Source: a virus. From it: a DNA stretch of 58,320 nt. Position 1 is the stretch's first letter. Every line of letters begins with the position of its first letter. Location: IMG/VR virus record IMGVR_UViG_3300033149_003373, positions 1 to 58,320 of that record, one strand, 5' to 3'. This document shows, one piece after another, positions 15,979 through 24,500 of this stretch. A program made the position numbers and the translations under genes. The notes beneath the pieces are model-generated. The model worked only from the letters and a program-made list of their open reading frames with translations, searched no databases and was not told where the DNA came from.

Positions 15979-16251
15979 ATGGGATGGGCTAAGGAAATGA
16001 TGAAAGGAGGAAAGAAAGATATGACTGAACAAAAAGAATGTGATTGGGAAGAGTTTTTAACAGCTGATGAATATTCCAAAGAGCAGATTAAACAAGTTAT
16101 CTCCTCTCTAAAGAAAGAGCTTGATAAATTTGAAAGCAAATGGAGAAAGAAACACATGAAAGATAAATACGTTTCAATTCCTGAGAATTTATGGGATGAT
16201 TTAGAATTAATATTCAAAAAGTTCGGAGTTGTTGAAAATGAGAAAAAGTAA
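15979..16251 (+). CDS. MTEQKEC-family helical protein, 90 aa (two possible starts)
   Basis: From internal Met 15 it reads MTEQKEC, the same start as the minus-strand genes at 51937 and 52511, and like them it has an ISSLKKELD helix. Two starts are supported: 15979 behind GGTGAGCTAG, and 16021 behind GGAGG, the one used by the homologues. The Phe-Lys-Lys end also resembles theirs. Unknown function. Confidence 0.65.
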   Translation: MGWAKEMMKGGKKDMTEQKECDWEEFLTADEYSKEQIKQVISSLKKELDKFESKWRKKHMKDKYVSIPENLWDDLELIFKKFGVVENEKK

Positions 16252-16324
16252 ATGTAATCATAAAGAAAAAATGAATGATGGATATTGTCCAAAATGTCAT
16301 GAAGAATTTTATCCATCATTTTAA
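16238..16324 (+). CDS. Cys/His zinc microprotein, 28 aa
   Basis: CNH near residues 6-8 and CPKCH near 18-22 can hold one zinc ion. Starts inside the end of the MTEQKEC gene; followed by GGAGTTGAATG, the junction also used between the minus-strand genes at 51.4-52 kb. Confidence 0.55.
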   Translation: MRKSKCNHKEKMNDGYCPKCHEEFYPSF

Positions 16325-16345
16325 TTAAAAAAGGAGTTGAATGAA

Positions 16346-16516
16346 ATGAAAGATAAGAAAAATAAATTAGGAAGAAGTATGGCTTCTTTATTGACATTAG
16401 TAGGTATTTTCTCGTCAATATTTGGAAGTTTTCTAAATGATAAATTATTAGATGTAGGACTTACTATGTTAGTATTAGCAGTAGTATTTTATTTATTTAG
16501 TATATATGAGAGGTAG
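16346..16516 (+). CDS. Two-span membrane protein, 56 aa
   Basis: Basic N-terminus, helices at about residues 12-30 and 36-52, short charged end. GGAGTTGAATGAA lies upstream. Holin-like in size. Its stop overlaps the next reading frame. Confidence 0.6.
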   Translation: MKDKKNKLGRSMASLLTLVGIFSSIFGSFLNDKLLDVGLTMLVLAVVFYLFSIYER

Positions 16517-16520
16517 TTTA

Positions 16521-16712
16521 ATGGGTTATGAGTTTGTTAAAGTAAAAAGAAAATTCAATACATATAAATGCAAAGAATGTAAAAATATAACCTTTTTTAA
16601 AATGCTTAAATGCCACTTCTGTAATTCAGAAGTAGAAAGGATGAAAAGAAATTATATTGGAAAAACAAGAAAAAGTAACTTAAAACATCATCCTACTTGG
16701 GAAGTGATATAA
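16521..16712 (+). CDS. Basic zinc-ribbon protein, 63 aa
   Basis: CKEC and CHFC about 12 residues apart form a short zinc knuckle in a Lys-rich protein. ATG 16521 (GGTAG upstream) is preferred; ATG 16506 would overlap the membrane protein gene more deeply. Confidence 0.6.
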   Translation: MGYEFVKVKRKFNTYKCKECKNITFFKMLKCHFCNSEVERMKRNYIGKTRKSNLKHHPTWEVI

Positions 16713-16970
16713 ATGTTTGGATTTGGAAAAAAAGAAGAAATTAAATATAAGGAAGAACTATTTTATAGTATATTTTTTACTTTGAATGAAAATGATTATA
16801 CCCAATCAAAAGAGTTTAAACAGAAAGCAGATGCAGAAAATTACAAGACTAGATTAAGAAACGAGATAGCAAAAAATAACTGGGTTAATATAAATGGAGT
16901 AGATGTTCGTTCAAGTGCAATTATTAAAATAGAATTATGTGAAGGTATGAGGAGAATAAGGATTGATTAA
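16713..16970 (+). CDS. Hypothetical protein, 85 aa
   Basis: Unrecognised alpha/beta protein; starts FGFGKKEE, contains the strand YSIFFTLNEND, a helix, then SAIIKIELCEG. GTGATATAA precedes the ATG. A small fold resembling viral beta-clip or SH3 types cannot be excluded. Confidence 0.6.
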   Translation: MFGFGKKEEIKYKEELFYSIFFTLNENDYTQSKEFKQKADAENYKTRLRNEIAKNNWVNINGVDVRSSAIIKIELCEGMRRIRID

Positions 16971-16971
16971 T

Positions 16972-17106
16972 ATGAAATGTAGTTCATGTGGTAAAGAATT
17001 CAGAGAAGATGAATTAGATGAAAATTGCTTATGTAATGATTGTTCTTTTGGTGCAGGAATGCTTATTGGAGTAAGTGATTTTGGTCTTGAAGGTGCTATA
17101 TTTTAG
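16972..17106 (+). CDS. Zinc-ribbon protein, 44 aa
   Basis: CSSC at residues 3-6 and CLCNDC near 19-24, then a Gly-rich hydrophobic tail. Its start follows the upstream stop by one base. Function unknown. Confidence 0.65.
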   Translation: MKCSSCGKEFREDELDENCLCNDCSFGAGMLIGVSDFGLEGAIF

Positions 17107-17114
17107 GTGGTTAA

Positions 17115-17387
17115 ATGACAGATTTTACTGCTTTTGAAATGGGAGAATCTTCTAGGTTCTTTCCAACTGAATTAACTCTCTCATACAAAGATGGGAAAGA
17201 AGTAACCTATATTTTAGAACCACATATTTTAGTTCCTGAAGAAAATGAAATACCACAAGTTGAAGACTATTTTTTACTCAAATATTTATCTATACAAAAG
17301 ATAGTAGAAAATCAGATGAATGAACCAACTGAAGAGGAAGAATATGAAACTAGAAGAGAAGGCGAGGAAGCTAATAAGAGAAAATGA
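17115..17387 (+). CDS. Acidic hypothetical protein, 90 aa
   Basis: Unrecognised. N-terminal beta-rich half, then an acidic EEEEYETRR tail that overlaps the start of the SWIM protein by 44 bases in another frame. GGTGGTTAA precedes ATG. Confidence 0.6.
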   Translation: MTDFTAFEMGESSRFFPTELTLSYKDGKEVTYILEPHILVPEENEIPQVEDYFLLKYLSIQKIVENQMNEPTEEEEYETRREGEEANKRK

Positions 17388-17598
17388 GGTTAAACTTGAT
17401 TTGAATAATTTCAAAAACTCAAAAATATACTTTACAGTAAAAGGAAAATATTCAGTAATAAAAAACCATAAAGGATATTCATGTACTTGCTTTTATTCTT
17501 CTGTTAAGAGTAAAATGTGTTCGCATATACTTGCTGTGAAAATGATAATAGAAAATAAATATAAGATGGAGAATATATGGGAGCATCTAAAGAATTAG
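17344..17598 (+). CDS. SWIM-type zinc-finger protein, 84 aa
   Basis: YSCTCFYSSVKSKMCSHILA matches the SWIM pattern C-x-C-x(n)-C-x-H. SWIM fingers bind DNA or protein partners. ATG 17344 has GAGGAAG upstream and lies inside the end of the preceding gene; the stop overlaps the next gene by 22 bases. A stand-alone SWIM finger in a virus is uncommon. Confidence 0.75.
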   Translation: MKLEEKARKLIRENEVKLDLNNFKNSKIYFTVKGKYSVIKNHKGYSCTCFYSSVKSKMCSHILAVKMIIENKYKMENIWEHLKN

Positions 17599-17810
17599 AT
17601 TTAACAGATGAATTTTCAATATATAAAATAAAGTTTAGATTTATTGGTTGTTTCATAACTAACGTAAAGATAAAAAGAAAAAAAGAAGATAATTGGGAAA
17701 ATGTAAATATAAAAGATTTTGTTATGTTTTTAATGACACATCTAAATGAAAAGGATAAGGCAGATATAATATCAGAAACATCTGCTGAAATAGTAGTAAA
17801 TAATTTATAG
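17577..17810 (+). CDS. Hypothetical protein, 77 aa
   Basis: Unrecognised. Starts MGASKELDLTDE with beta strands FRFIGCFITNVKIKR, then a helical C-terminus ending NNL. Overlaps the SWIM protein by 22 bases. Confidence 0.55.
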   Translation: MGASKELDLTDEFSIYKIKFRFIGCFITNVKIKRKKEDNWENVNIKDFVMFLMTHLNEKDKADIISETSAEIVVNNL

Positions 17811-17818
17811 GTGATTAA

Positions 17819-18376
17819 ATGGGAGCATTAAGTTTCAACGCAGTAGAAATTCTGCCAAGCCTGTTAGACAAGAGCAAGACGCAGACTATTAGACCTCTAT
17901 TTGAAACAAAACCAATAAAAGTCAGACAAATAGGAGATGAAATCGGAAAACCTGTTGGAATTCTTTACAAAGACAAAAAACCACGCTTCAAAGTAGGAGA
18001 CAAAGTAAAGCTCTATTGGAAGATGAGAGATAAACACAAATGGTGGCTTTATGAAAATAGAAAAGGTTTGATTAAAATTACAGGATGTATTGACGAAGAA
18101 TCTGCTTGGAAAGGTTATCAAGGAGTTATGCCATTTTGTACAAAAACAATTGTATTCAATAAACTTCTCGGAGAAGTAGAAATAACAGAGGTTTTTTCAG
18201 ATGAATTTGTTATAGAACAAGATGGTGGATTAAATATGATACATACTTCTTTTGGTTCAGAACTATGGGAAAGAGATGGATTTAAAACAATAGATGATTT
18301 AGGTAATTGGCTTGACAAAAATTATGATTTATCAGAACCTAAGAGATTCTGTGTTTATATGTGGAGATGGTTATAA
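17819..18376 (+). CDS. ASCH-domain protein, 185 aa
   Basis: LSFNAVEILPSLLDKSKTQT then IRP opens as ASCH domains do (a strand, a helix, then G/S-K-T-T-R), followed by the barrel strand PRFKVGDKVKLYW and LGEVEITEVFSDEF. The insert with VMPFC and a C-terminal GFKTIDDLGNWLDKNY helix completes it. ASCH folds bind RNA or modified nucleosides (YTH/PUA-like). GGTGATTAA precedes ATG. Confidence 0.75.
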   Translation: MGALSFNAVEILPSLLDKSKTQTIRPLFETKPIKVRQIGDEIGKPVGILYKDKKPRFKVGDKVKLYWKMRDKHKWWLYENRKGLIKITGCIDEESAWKGYQGVMPFCTKTIVFNKLLGEVEITEVFSDEFVIEQDGGLNMIHTSFGSELWERDGFKTIDDLGNWLDKNYDLSEPKRFCVYMWRWL

Positions 18377-18603
18377 TGGAAAAGGAATATGAGTTTTGGA
18401 TTGTTTTGAACCATAAAAATGGAAGAGTTAGAACAACTAGCAGAAAACCTAAAAGGACATCTCCATGGGAATTAGTCATTAAAACAAATATAAAAGTTGA
18501 TGCTCCAAAAGACCAGGAATTTCAGGCAAAAGGAAGCATAACAATACCTCCTGCTAAACTTAATGAAATGTTTATTGAAGCAATAGAGGATAAAGATGAA
18601 TAA
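18376..18603 (+). CDS. Hypothetical beta-rich protein, 75 aa
   Basis: Unrecognised. Alternating hydrophobics (EFWIVLNHKNGRVRT, WELVIKTNIKVDAP, FQAKGSITIPP) suggest a small beta sandwich or OB-like barrel with a helical end. ATG overlaps the ASCH stop (TAATG). Confidence 0.6.
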   Translation: MEKEYEFWIVLNHKNGRVRTTSRKPKRTSPWELVIKTNIKVDAPKDQEFQAKGSITIPPAKLNEMFIEAIEDKDE

Positions 18604-18841
18604 TATAGACTGGAAGTATTCTAAAAGAGGTAAACCTAAGAAGAGAATTATAGAAACACTTGAAAAAGAAACATTATCGAAAACTAAATACCAGATGAAA
18701 AATATTATATTTCCTGAATCTAAAGCAAAAAATGCATTCTTTTTAGTTTCTAATATAAAGACACTTCTGGATGAAAAAAAGATAGAAAAAACAAGACTTG
18801 GAAAATTTCTTTTCTATAGACTTAAACGCCAGAATAAATAG
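18596..18841 (+). CDS. Basic hypothetical protein, 81 aa
   Basis: Unrecognised, Lys-rich, helical. It is the last gene of the plus-strand run; its final 20 bases overlap the end of the minus-strand gene at 18822, so the two transcription programmes converge here without a spacer. Confidence 0.6.
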   Translation: MNNIDWKYSKRGKPKKRIIETLEKETLSKTKYQMKNIIFPESKAKNAFFLVSNIKTLLDEKKIEKTRLGKFLFYRLKRQNK

Positions 18842-19502
18842 TAATTTCTCCTTCTTTTTCAAGTTGTTTGATAGCATCTTTAGCTTTTGTAGATTTAGGC
18901 ATAATCATCATATATCCCATTTTCTCTATATTGACAATATTCTGGTTTACCATATAGCTTATATCTAATTTATTTATTTTAACATCAGATGTTTTTGACA
19001 CTTCTACGAGCTTATAATATAGCTCAAGCATTTTCCTGTATTCCTCTACATCTCCCTTTATCATATTTTTAGTCTTTTCAAGAGCATTTTGAATCTGAGT
19101 TATTTTATTTATAGAAGGAATAGAACCACTTTTTTTTATTTCAACATAATTTGCTTCTAAATCACTTTCTAATTTATCAAGCCACTGCATTATTTTTTCT
19201 TCATAATCCCTCATATTATCCATAACTTTGAATAAATGGTCAAGAATAGATTTCATTTTTTCTGTTTTTTCCTTTAATAAATTTTGAACAACTTCATTAG
19301 AATCTATAGTAGGAACTATATCTGATTCAGCAGCATATACAGGCAGTCTTGTAAATTCCTTATTTACAACCTTATTTAATGTGGTTGGGTCTATTTTTCT
19401 TCCAAATTCTTTTTCTATTAATTCAGAAATTTCTTTAAATGAACTACCTTTCAACCTTTCTTCTACTAGCCGTTTCACTATTTCTGGAGGTATCATACTC
19501 AT
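18822..19502 (-). CDS. HTH plus coiled-coil protein, small-terminase candidate
   Basis: Residues about 6-45 form an HTH-like region (IVKRLVEERLKGSSFKEISE, EFGRKIDPTTL), followed by 130 residues of coiled coil and a mixed C-terminal domain. That is the architecture of many small terminase subunits (DNA-binding HTH, oligomerising helices), but the gene lies at the far end of the virion operon, away from the large terminase, so a regulator or packaging role is tentative. ATG at 19502 follows GTGATAAAC. Confidence 0.5.
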   Translation of the reverse strand: MSMIPPEIVKRLVEERLKGSSFKEISELIEKEFGRKIDPTTLNKVVNKEFTRLPVYAAESDIVPTIDSNEVVQNLLKEKTEKMKSILDHLFKVMDNMRDYEEKIMQWLDKLESDLEANYVEIKKSGSIPSINKITQIQNALEKTKNMIKGDVEEYRKMLELYYKLVEVSKTSDVKINKLDISYMVNQNIVNIEKMGYMMIMPKSTKAKDAIKQLEKEGEITIYSGV

Positions 19503-19507
19503 GTTTA

Positions 19508-19687
19508 TCACTTATTTTTATTCTTTATTAAGTTTTTCAGGAAGTAAAGCAAAAATCCAATCGGAATAGTATATTTTACTGTTACTTCTTCTGGAAGTTG
19601 TGCAATGAATGATATAATGCTTGGAGCAAGCACAATAACACCATTTAGTAACGTTTTCCAGATTCCTGTTTTTAGACTATATGACAT
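19508..19687 (-). CDS. Holin-like two-span membrane protein, 59 aa
   Basis: Two hydrophobic helices (about residues 9-29 and 37-53) joined by LPEEVT, with a Lys/Asn-rich C-terminus, the shape of a class II holin. GGTGAAAAT precedes the ATG at 19687. It lies after the tail genes in the virion operon, a normal position for exit functions. No lysin is recognisable nearby. Confidence 0.55.
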   Translation of the reverse strand: MSYSLKTGIWKTLLNGVIVLAPSIISFIAQLPEEVTVKYTIPIGFLLYFLKNLIKNKNK

Positions 19688-19744
19688 ATTTTCACCTATA
19701 AATGAATTACCTTCCTTGTTTATATAAGCATCAAAACATCTAAT

Positions 19745-19852
19745 TTATTGTATAATCTTACAGTTTCCTACTTTAAGTTTGTTTGCTTCTTCAGGAGATA
19801 CTGTTATAAATACATCTTTTCCTTCCTTCATTACAATTCCATTAACTTCCAT
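19745..19852 (-). CDS. Small beta-rich protein, 35 aa
   Basis: VNGIVMKEGKDVFITVSPEE then a short strand: a tiny beta hairpin domain. GTGATAAAA precedes the ATG. Unknown; probably co-expressed with the tail genes. Confidence 0.5.
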   Translation of the reverse strand: MEVNGIVMKEGKDVFITVSPEEANKLKVGNCKIIQ

Positions 19853-19872
19853 TTTTATCACTCTCATTTAAA

Positions 19873-20049
19873 CTATTCGTCATCATCATCACCTTTATAA
19901 AACTCTTGCATAAATTTTATTTCATATATTTTACAAGAATCTAGTCTAAATTCATGTGCATTTTCTTCTAAATCAGTTGGATAATTGCACATATGACACC
20001 AATTCCTAAATAAGTTACATTCTTCTTTATATGGACACAATTCTCTCAT
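19873..20049 (-). CDS. Cys-rich small protein, 58 aa
   Basis: Begins MRELCPYKEEC and continues WCHMC, with one more Cys near 43: five or six metal ligands. It ends in an acidic Asp run. ATG at 20049 follows GTGATTAAC. Similar CP-K--C---W-HMC microproteins occur in phage tail regions, but no role is known. Confidence 0.6.
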   Translation of the reverse strand: MRELCPYKEECNLFRNWCHMCNYPTDLEENAHEFRLDSCKIYEIKFMQEFYKGDDDDE

Positions 20050-20054
20050 GTTAA

Positions 20055-21503
20055 TCACTTGTACAATATACATAAACTATCTAACTGAGTAGTTGCTGAA
20101 TTTATTTTAATTTTTATTTTTAATTGTTTTCCTGTAGATGAAAATGTTAATAATTCATTTTTGTCAATAGATTCATAACTAATTCCATTATCATTAGACA
20201 GCCAATACTCTGTTCCTTCTAAACCACTTCCAGTAACTATTATTTGTGCCTGTGTTATATCAGCAGTAGCTATTCTTGATGCACTTGTAAATGTTCCGCT
20301 TCCACCAGATGATATTAAAAATCCTTCTGATACAGATGTTCCATCATGAGAATCAGTATTGCCGTCATCATTGAAATCTAAATTATATGAATATCTCATC
20401 TCATATTGATTTACAATATCAGACTGTTCCTGTGCTGAAACATATCTGGATTTCATAACACTTGACAAATCAACTCTTTCTTTTTCTATAGTTACTATAG
20501 ACTGAGGAAAGCCGTCATATTTATGTTCCACTTTTATGACTTTATAAGCAGATGGAGCTACTGTATTTGCTGGGTCGCTTATTCTTAATAATTCTCCTGC
20601 TTCAATACTTGGCAGCATAAATGAAGTTAAGTCTCCAATAATAGGAGGATTAATTCCAATTGTCAGTTCTGCTTCTGCTCTTTCTTTTACCTGTTCATAT
20701 GTTGTTAAGTTAGTATCACTTACAATCATTTCTTTTAACCCATGAGTATCTTGGCTGTCTGTATCTTCTGCTGTATGCATAAGAGTTGTATTTTCTAAAG
20801 GCTGACCATATACTATTATCCTGTTTCTTACCTGAGATATATCTTCTCCGAAATCACTTGTTTCAAATAAATTGTCATTATGCACAACAGCTTCTTCTGT
20901 ATTCATTACACTTTTAGCTTCAAAGAAATGAAAATCTAAATCTGCATCTGCAAAAAAATCAAATCCAGCTCTGTCACATAAGTCTTTAAAACAATCCATA
21001 AGTGGTTTCTGAGACCATTTAATTGTTACATTTGTAGTAGATGTAGCTACATTAGTATAGGTAAAACCAGATAAATAGGTGTCAATTAAATCCTTAAAAA
21101 TAACAGAAGCTTCTATATTTGAATAATCTTTAGTAACAGTAACTTCAAGTATCTCACCAGCTTTGTGTCTTCCTTTTAATACAATATTATTATGCTGACC
21201 AGATATTTTATCTATTTTACCTGTAAATCTTTTGCTTGTAGGTGTGCCATAATCAATATACAAATAAACAGTATTTCCATTATCCCATACATAAGAATAT
21301 TCTTCATTTCCATTATCTATAGTAACTGTAAAATCTCCTACACCTGATGTAGCTTGTTTTATAAATGAAAAATCTGTTACATTATCTGTTACATTATCTG
21401 TAGTGCTGTCTGTTCTAATCACTTCTATTTTATAATCTGGGTGCTCCTGTGGTGGGATAAAAACATGAATTGGAATTCTTCTAACATTTACTGCTACTGG
21501 CAT
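20055..21503 (-). CDS. Tail baseplate/hub-like protein
   Basis: 482 residues. The first two thirds (DFTVTIDNGN..., FTGKIDKISGQHNNIVLKGR, KDLIDTYLSG, later AEAEL and a strand-rich domain) have the order of gp27/Dit-Tal-like hub proteins: jelly-roll, insertion, OB-like barrel. A Ca-loop-like DFNDDGNTDSHDG occurs near residue 380, followed by a small beta domain. It follows the giant surface protein. Name by position and fold pattern; not a sequence match. Confidence 0.6.
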   Translation of the reverse strand: MPVAVNVRRIPIHVFIPPQEHPDYKIEVIRTDSTTDNVTDNVTDFSFIKQATSGVGDFTVTIDNGNEEYSYVWDNGNTVYLYIDYGTPTSKRFTGKIDKISGQHNNIVLKGRHKAGEILEVTVTKDYSNIEASVIFKDLIDTYLSGFTYTNVATSTTNVTIKWSQKPLMDCFKDLCDRAGFDFFADADLDFHFFEAKSVMNTEEAVVHNDNLFETSDFGEDISQVRNRIIVYGQPLENTTLMHTAEDTDSQDTHGLKEMIVSDTNLTTYEQVKERAEAELTIGINPPIIGDLTSFMLPSIEAGELLRISDPANTVAPSAYKVIKVEHKYDGFPQSIVTIEKERVDLSSVMKSRYVSAQEQSDIVNQYEMRYSYNLDFNDDGNTDSHDGTSVSEGFLISSGGSGTFTSASRIATADITQAQIIVTGSGLEGTEYWLSNDNGISYESIDKNELLTFSSTGKQLKIKIKINSATTQLDSLCILYK

Positions 21504-21512
21504 TTAATCACC

Positions 21513-24500
21513 TCACGTTACATCTGCACTGCATATTGTTCCTACTCCACATGCTCTTAATGACAGATAAGGCTGCCATAGATACCATTGAGTAGTTCCT
21601 GAACAATAATAATCAGACCAGAACCATAAACCAAATGTAGGAGAAGTTTCAGTTTGATTCCATTTATGCTCACTCCATGAATTTTTAGTTACAATACTTC
21701 CATTGGCTTTTGAATTATCTGTGCTTACAGTTAAGTTTACACAATTATATGAATCATTGAGATAAATTGAGAAATTAAATAAATTATCCCACGCCTGCGG
21801 AGTAATATTTAGAATAGGGTCATCTGATGTCTGACCATATGGAGTTACATTCTTACTTGTAGGTGTATTAGGTATAAATTCAAAATATTGTGTAGCATTT
21901 GGAAATGAATAATTCCATTTGCTCCATACAACATCTAAATTTAAGTCAATAGATTTGTTTGATTGTGTTGATGCAAATACTGTATGGTTTGCTGTTCCTT
22001 TATATTTCAAAAACATATTATTGATATTTATAGTTGTATTTGTTTCTGATGTTATTTCAATAGGTATTTTGCATCTATTTGTTTCATATGGACTTGAAAA
22101 TGCATCAAACTTTATTTCATGTGAAGTTAATGTTCTATTAAATATTTTAAGTTCACCTATTGTTCCATTAAGGAATTCATATTCGAGTACATAGGATAAG
22201 AAATAACTTCCAATTGTTATATTTTCAATATTCAATGGTGACATTTCTTTGACATAAGACGTATCTATAGCAATTCCATTATAATATCCTGTAAAGTCTT
22301 GATGTGTGTTATTAACTTTTTCTATTGTAAGAGCAAAGTGCCTAAAAACATCTTCTTCGTGACTTGTAGAAGTATTTAAAAAACGCACTTTTCTATCATC
22401 TGATACATTTCCATAGGTTGCTTTGAATCCTACATTTTTGCCTTTTTCACTAATACCAATTAAAACACCATTAGAAGTTTCATTATTAATAATAAACAGA
22501 TTCATTGATTCACTAAATTCAACATATGATTTCATGCTTAACTGCATTGTTATTGTACAATTTTCTTTACATAATGATGAACCAGAATAATTCATTGAAG
22601 AATTTATTCCATTAAATTCTGCTGTTTTGTTAAACAAACCATTTGGAATATTAATTGAATTATTTGATAAATTAAAACCGTGATATATGTCTGCAAATCC
22701 ATTTTCAAAATTCCATTCATAATCTCCTTTATTTTTCCAACAGCTATTTTTACTAAAGTTAATAAATGGTGTAGATGACACATTTATTTTATTATATGTA
22801 TAATTAACTTCAAACCATGTAATATTTATTCCACCAGCACTTTGTGAACCAATTCTTATAGGAATAGCACAATCTAATGATGAAGTAGGACATAATGTTT
22901 CATTATCTAAATACGACTGAATATCACTAATTCCTAAATCTATTGTAACAGGAGCTACGTTAGTTGAGTTAAATATTCCTGTATAATTATAATTTATATT
23001 TCTGTCATCTCCTGTATCAATAGTTAAATTACTTACAGTATTTGAATAAGTAACTCTTACACTAGAAACATTTACAACTCCATTTCCAGTTGCAAATAAT
23101 TGGAATGGAACATAACATAGGTCATCTGTACAACTATCAATATAAGTTTGTATCTGTGAAATATTTAATGTAACGTTCTGTGTGTAATCAAGTGAACCAC
23201 TCATATTGTATGTATCTGGAGATTTTTTATCAATAGTTATTCTAATATCATCTGGATATTCAGTATAATTAAATGTCAGCCATGCTTCTGCTATATTTCG
23301 ACAATTTTGGTCTCCAGTATCAAAGAATCGAATACTACCATCTTTTCCATGACTTGTGTCTAAACTATACCATACAGGAGCAGTATTTGGACTTGAAGTT
23401 TTTGACACTCCATCCCATGTATTTGTGATTGCACAAGTTATATGAAGAGCAGCAACCATTATTGATGTAGCATTTGGTAATTTTGTATTATTAAAATCTG
23501 CATATAGATTCTCACCAGCTAAATGATTCACAGAAGTATATGTACTGGTGTCATTATCAAAAACATATTCTGGATTTTGAAGTGTGCCTTCCTTCCAATA
23601 AGATGTTGGATTTCCTCTCATATCTACAAAATAATTTCCTTCTTGACTTCCTGTTAAATTAAGTGAAGCAGATAAAATTGTAGAACCTTTTGGAATAAGT
23701 AATTTAAATGTTAAATTATTTTCTTCGTTTTCTTTTCCTGTGAAATTCAATATATATGAAGTTAAATAAGATGCCATTATTTTATTAGTTGTCATTGTTC
23801 CACTATCAAGAGAATCTATTGTCATATTTGCTTCTGTAACTGTAACATTTCTAGGCAAAGTAAATGTTATTATTTCAATTCCAGAATAGTTAAATGTGAC
23901 ATTTTTCATTGTTGTATTTATATCGAAATAATCTAAATTAATAGTAGAATCATCCATATTTCCTAATAACTTATAATCTGTTATTCCATCCAAACCAACA
24001 TCTATTCCTACATTCTTTGAGTTATTAACAAGACTTATAATATTAAATTGACCTGTAGAAAATTCACTTCTGTTATCAATATCAAAAAAGAAGACAGAAG
24101 GAACATTTGTATTGATAGTATGGTTTTTACTGTTGTATGAATTATTTAATATCCAAAATGTATTTTCTGAAGATATTGTAGTAAAATTATATTCCACTAT
24201 TTGATTAGCACAAGTAAAGTTTTCACCAAATCCAAAAGCATCTAAAGATAAACATACTTCAACATCAGTATTAGATATATTTGCTCTTATTGTAGATACT
24301 GTTCCTAATTCATATGTTGTATTTGATTTAACACCATTAAGATATATATCTGGCAGTGTAACATAAGAAGCTACAACAGAATTCTTATATTCAGTTCCAG
24401 AACTGTCATTAACATATACTGTAATGTTATTTGCTCCTAATCCAAGTAATATTGTTGTATTGTCTGTGAAAATTACTTTACTTGAAACATTCCAATACAT

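Noticed and set aside
18822-19502. Firm small-terminase call
   Set aside because: Architecture fits but the gene is about 28 kb away from the large terminase and no family motif is visible; left as a candidate.
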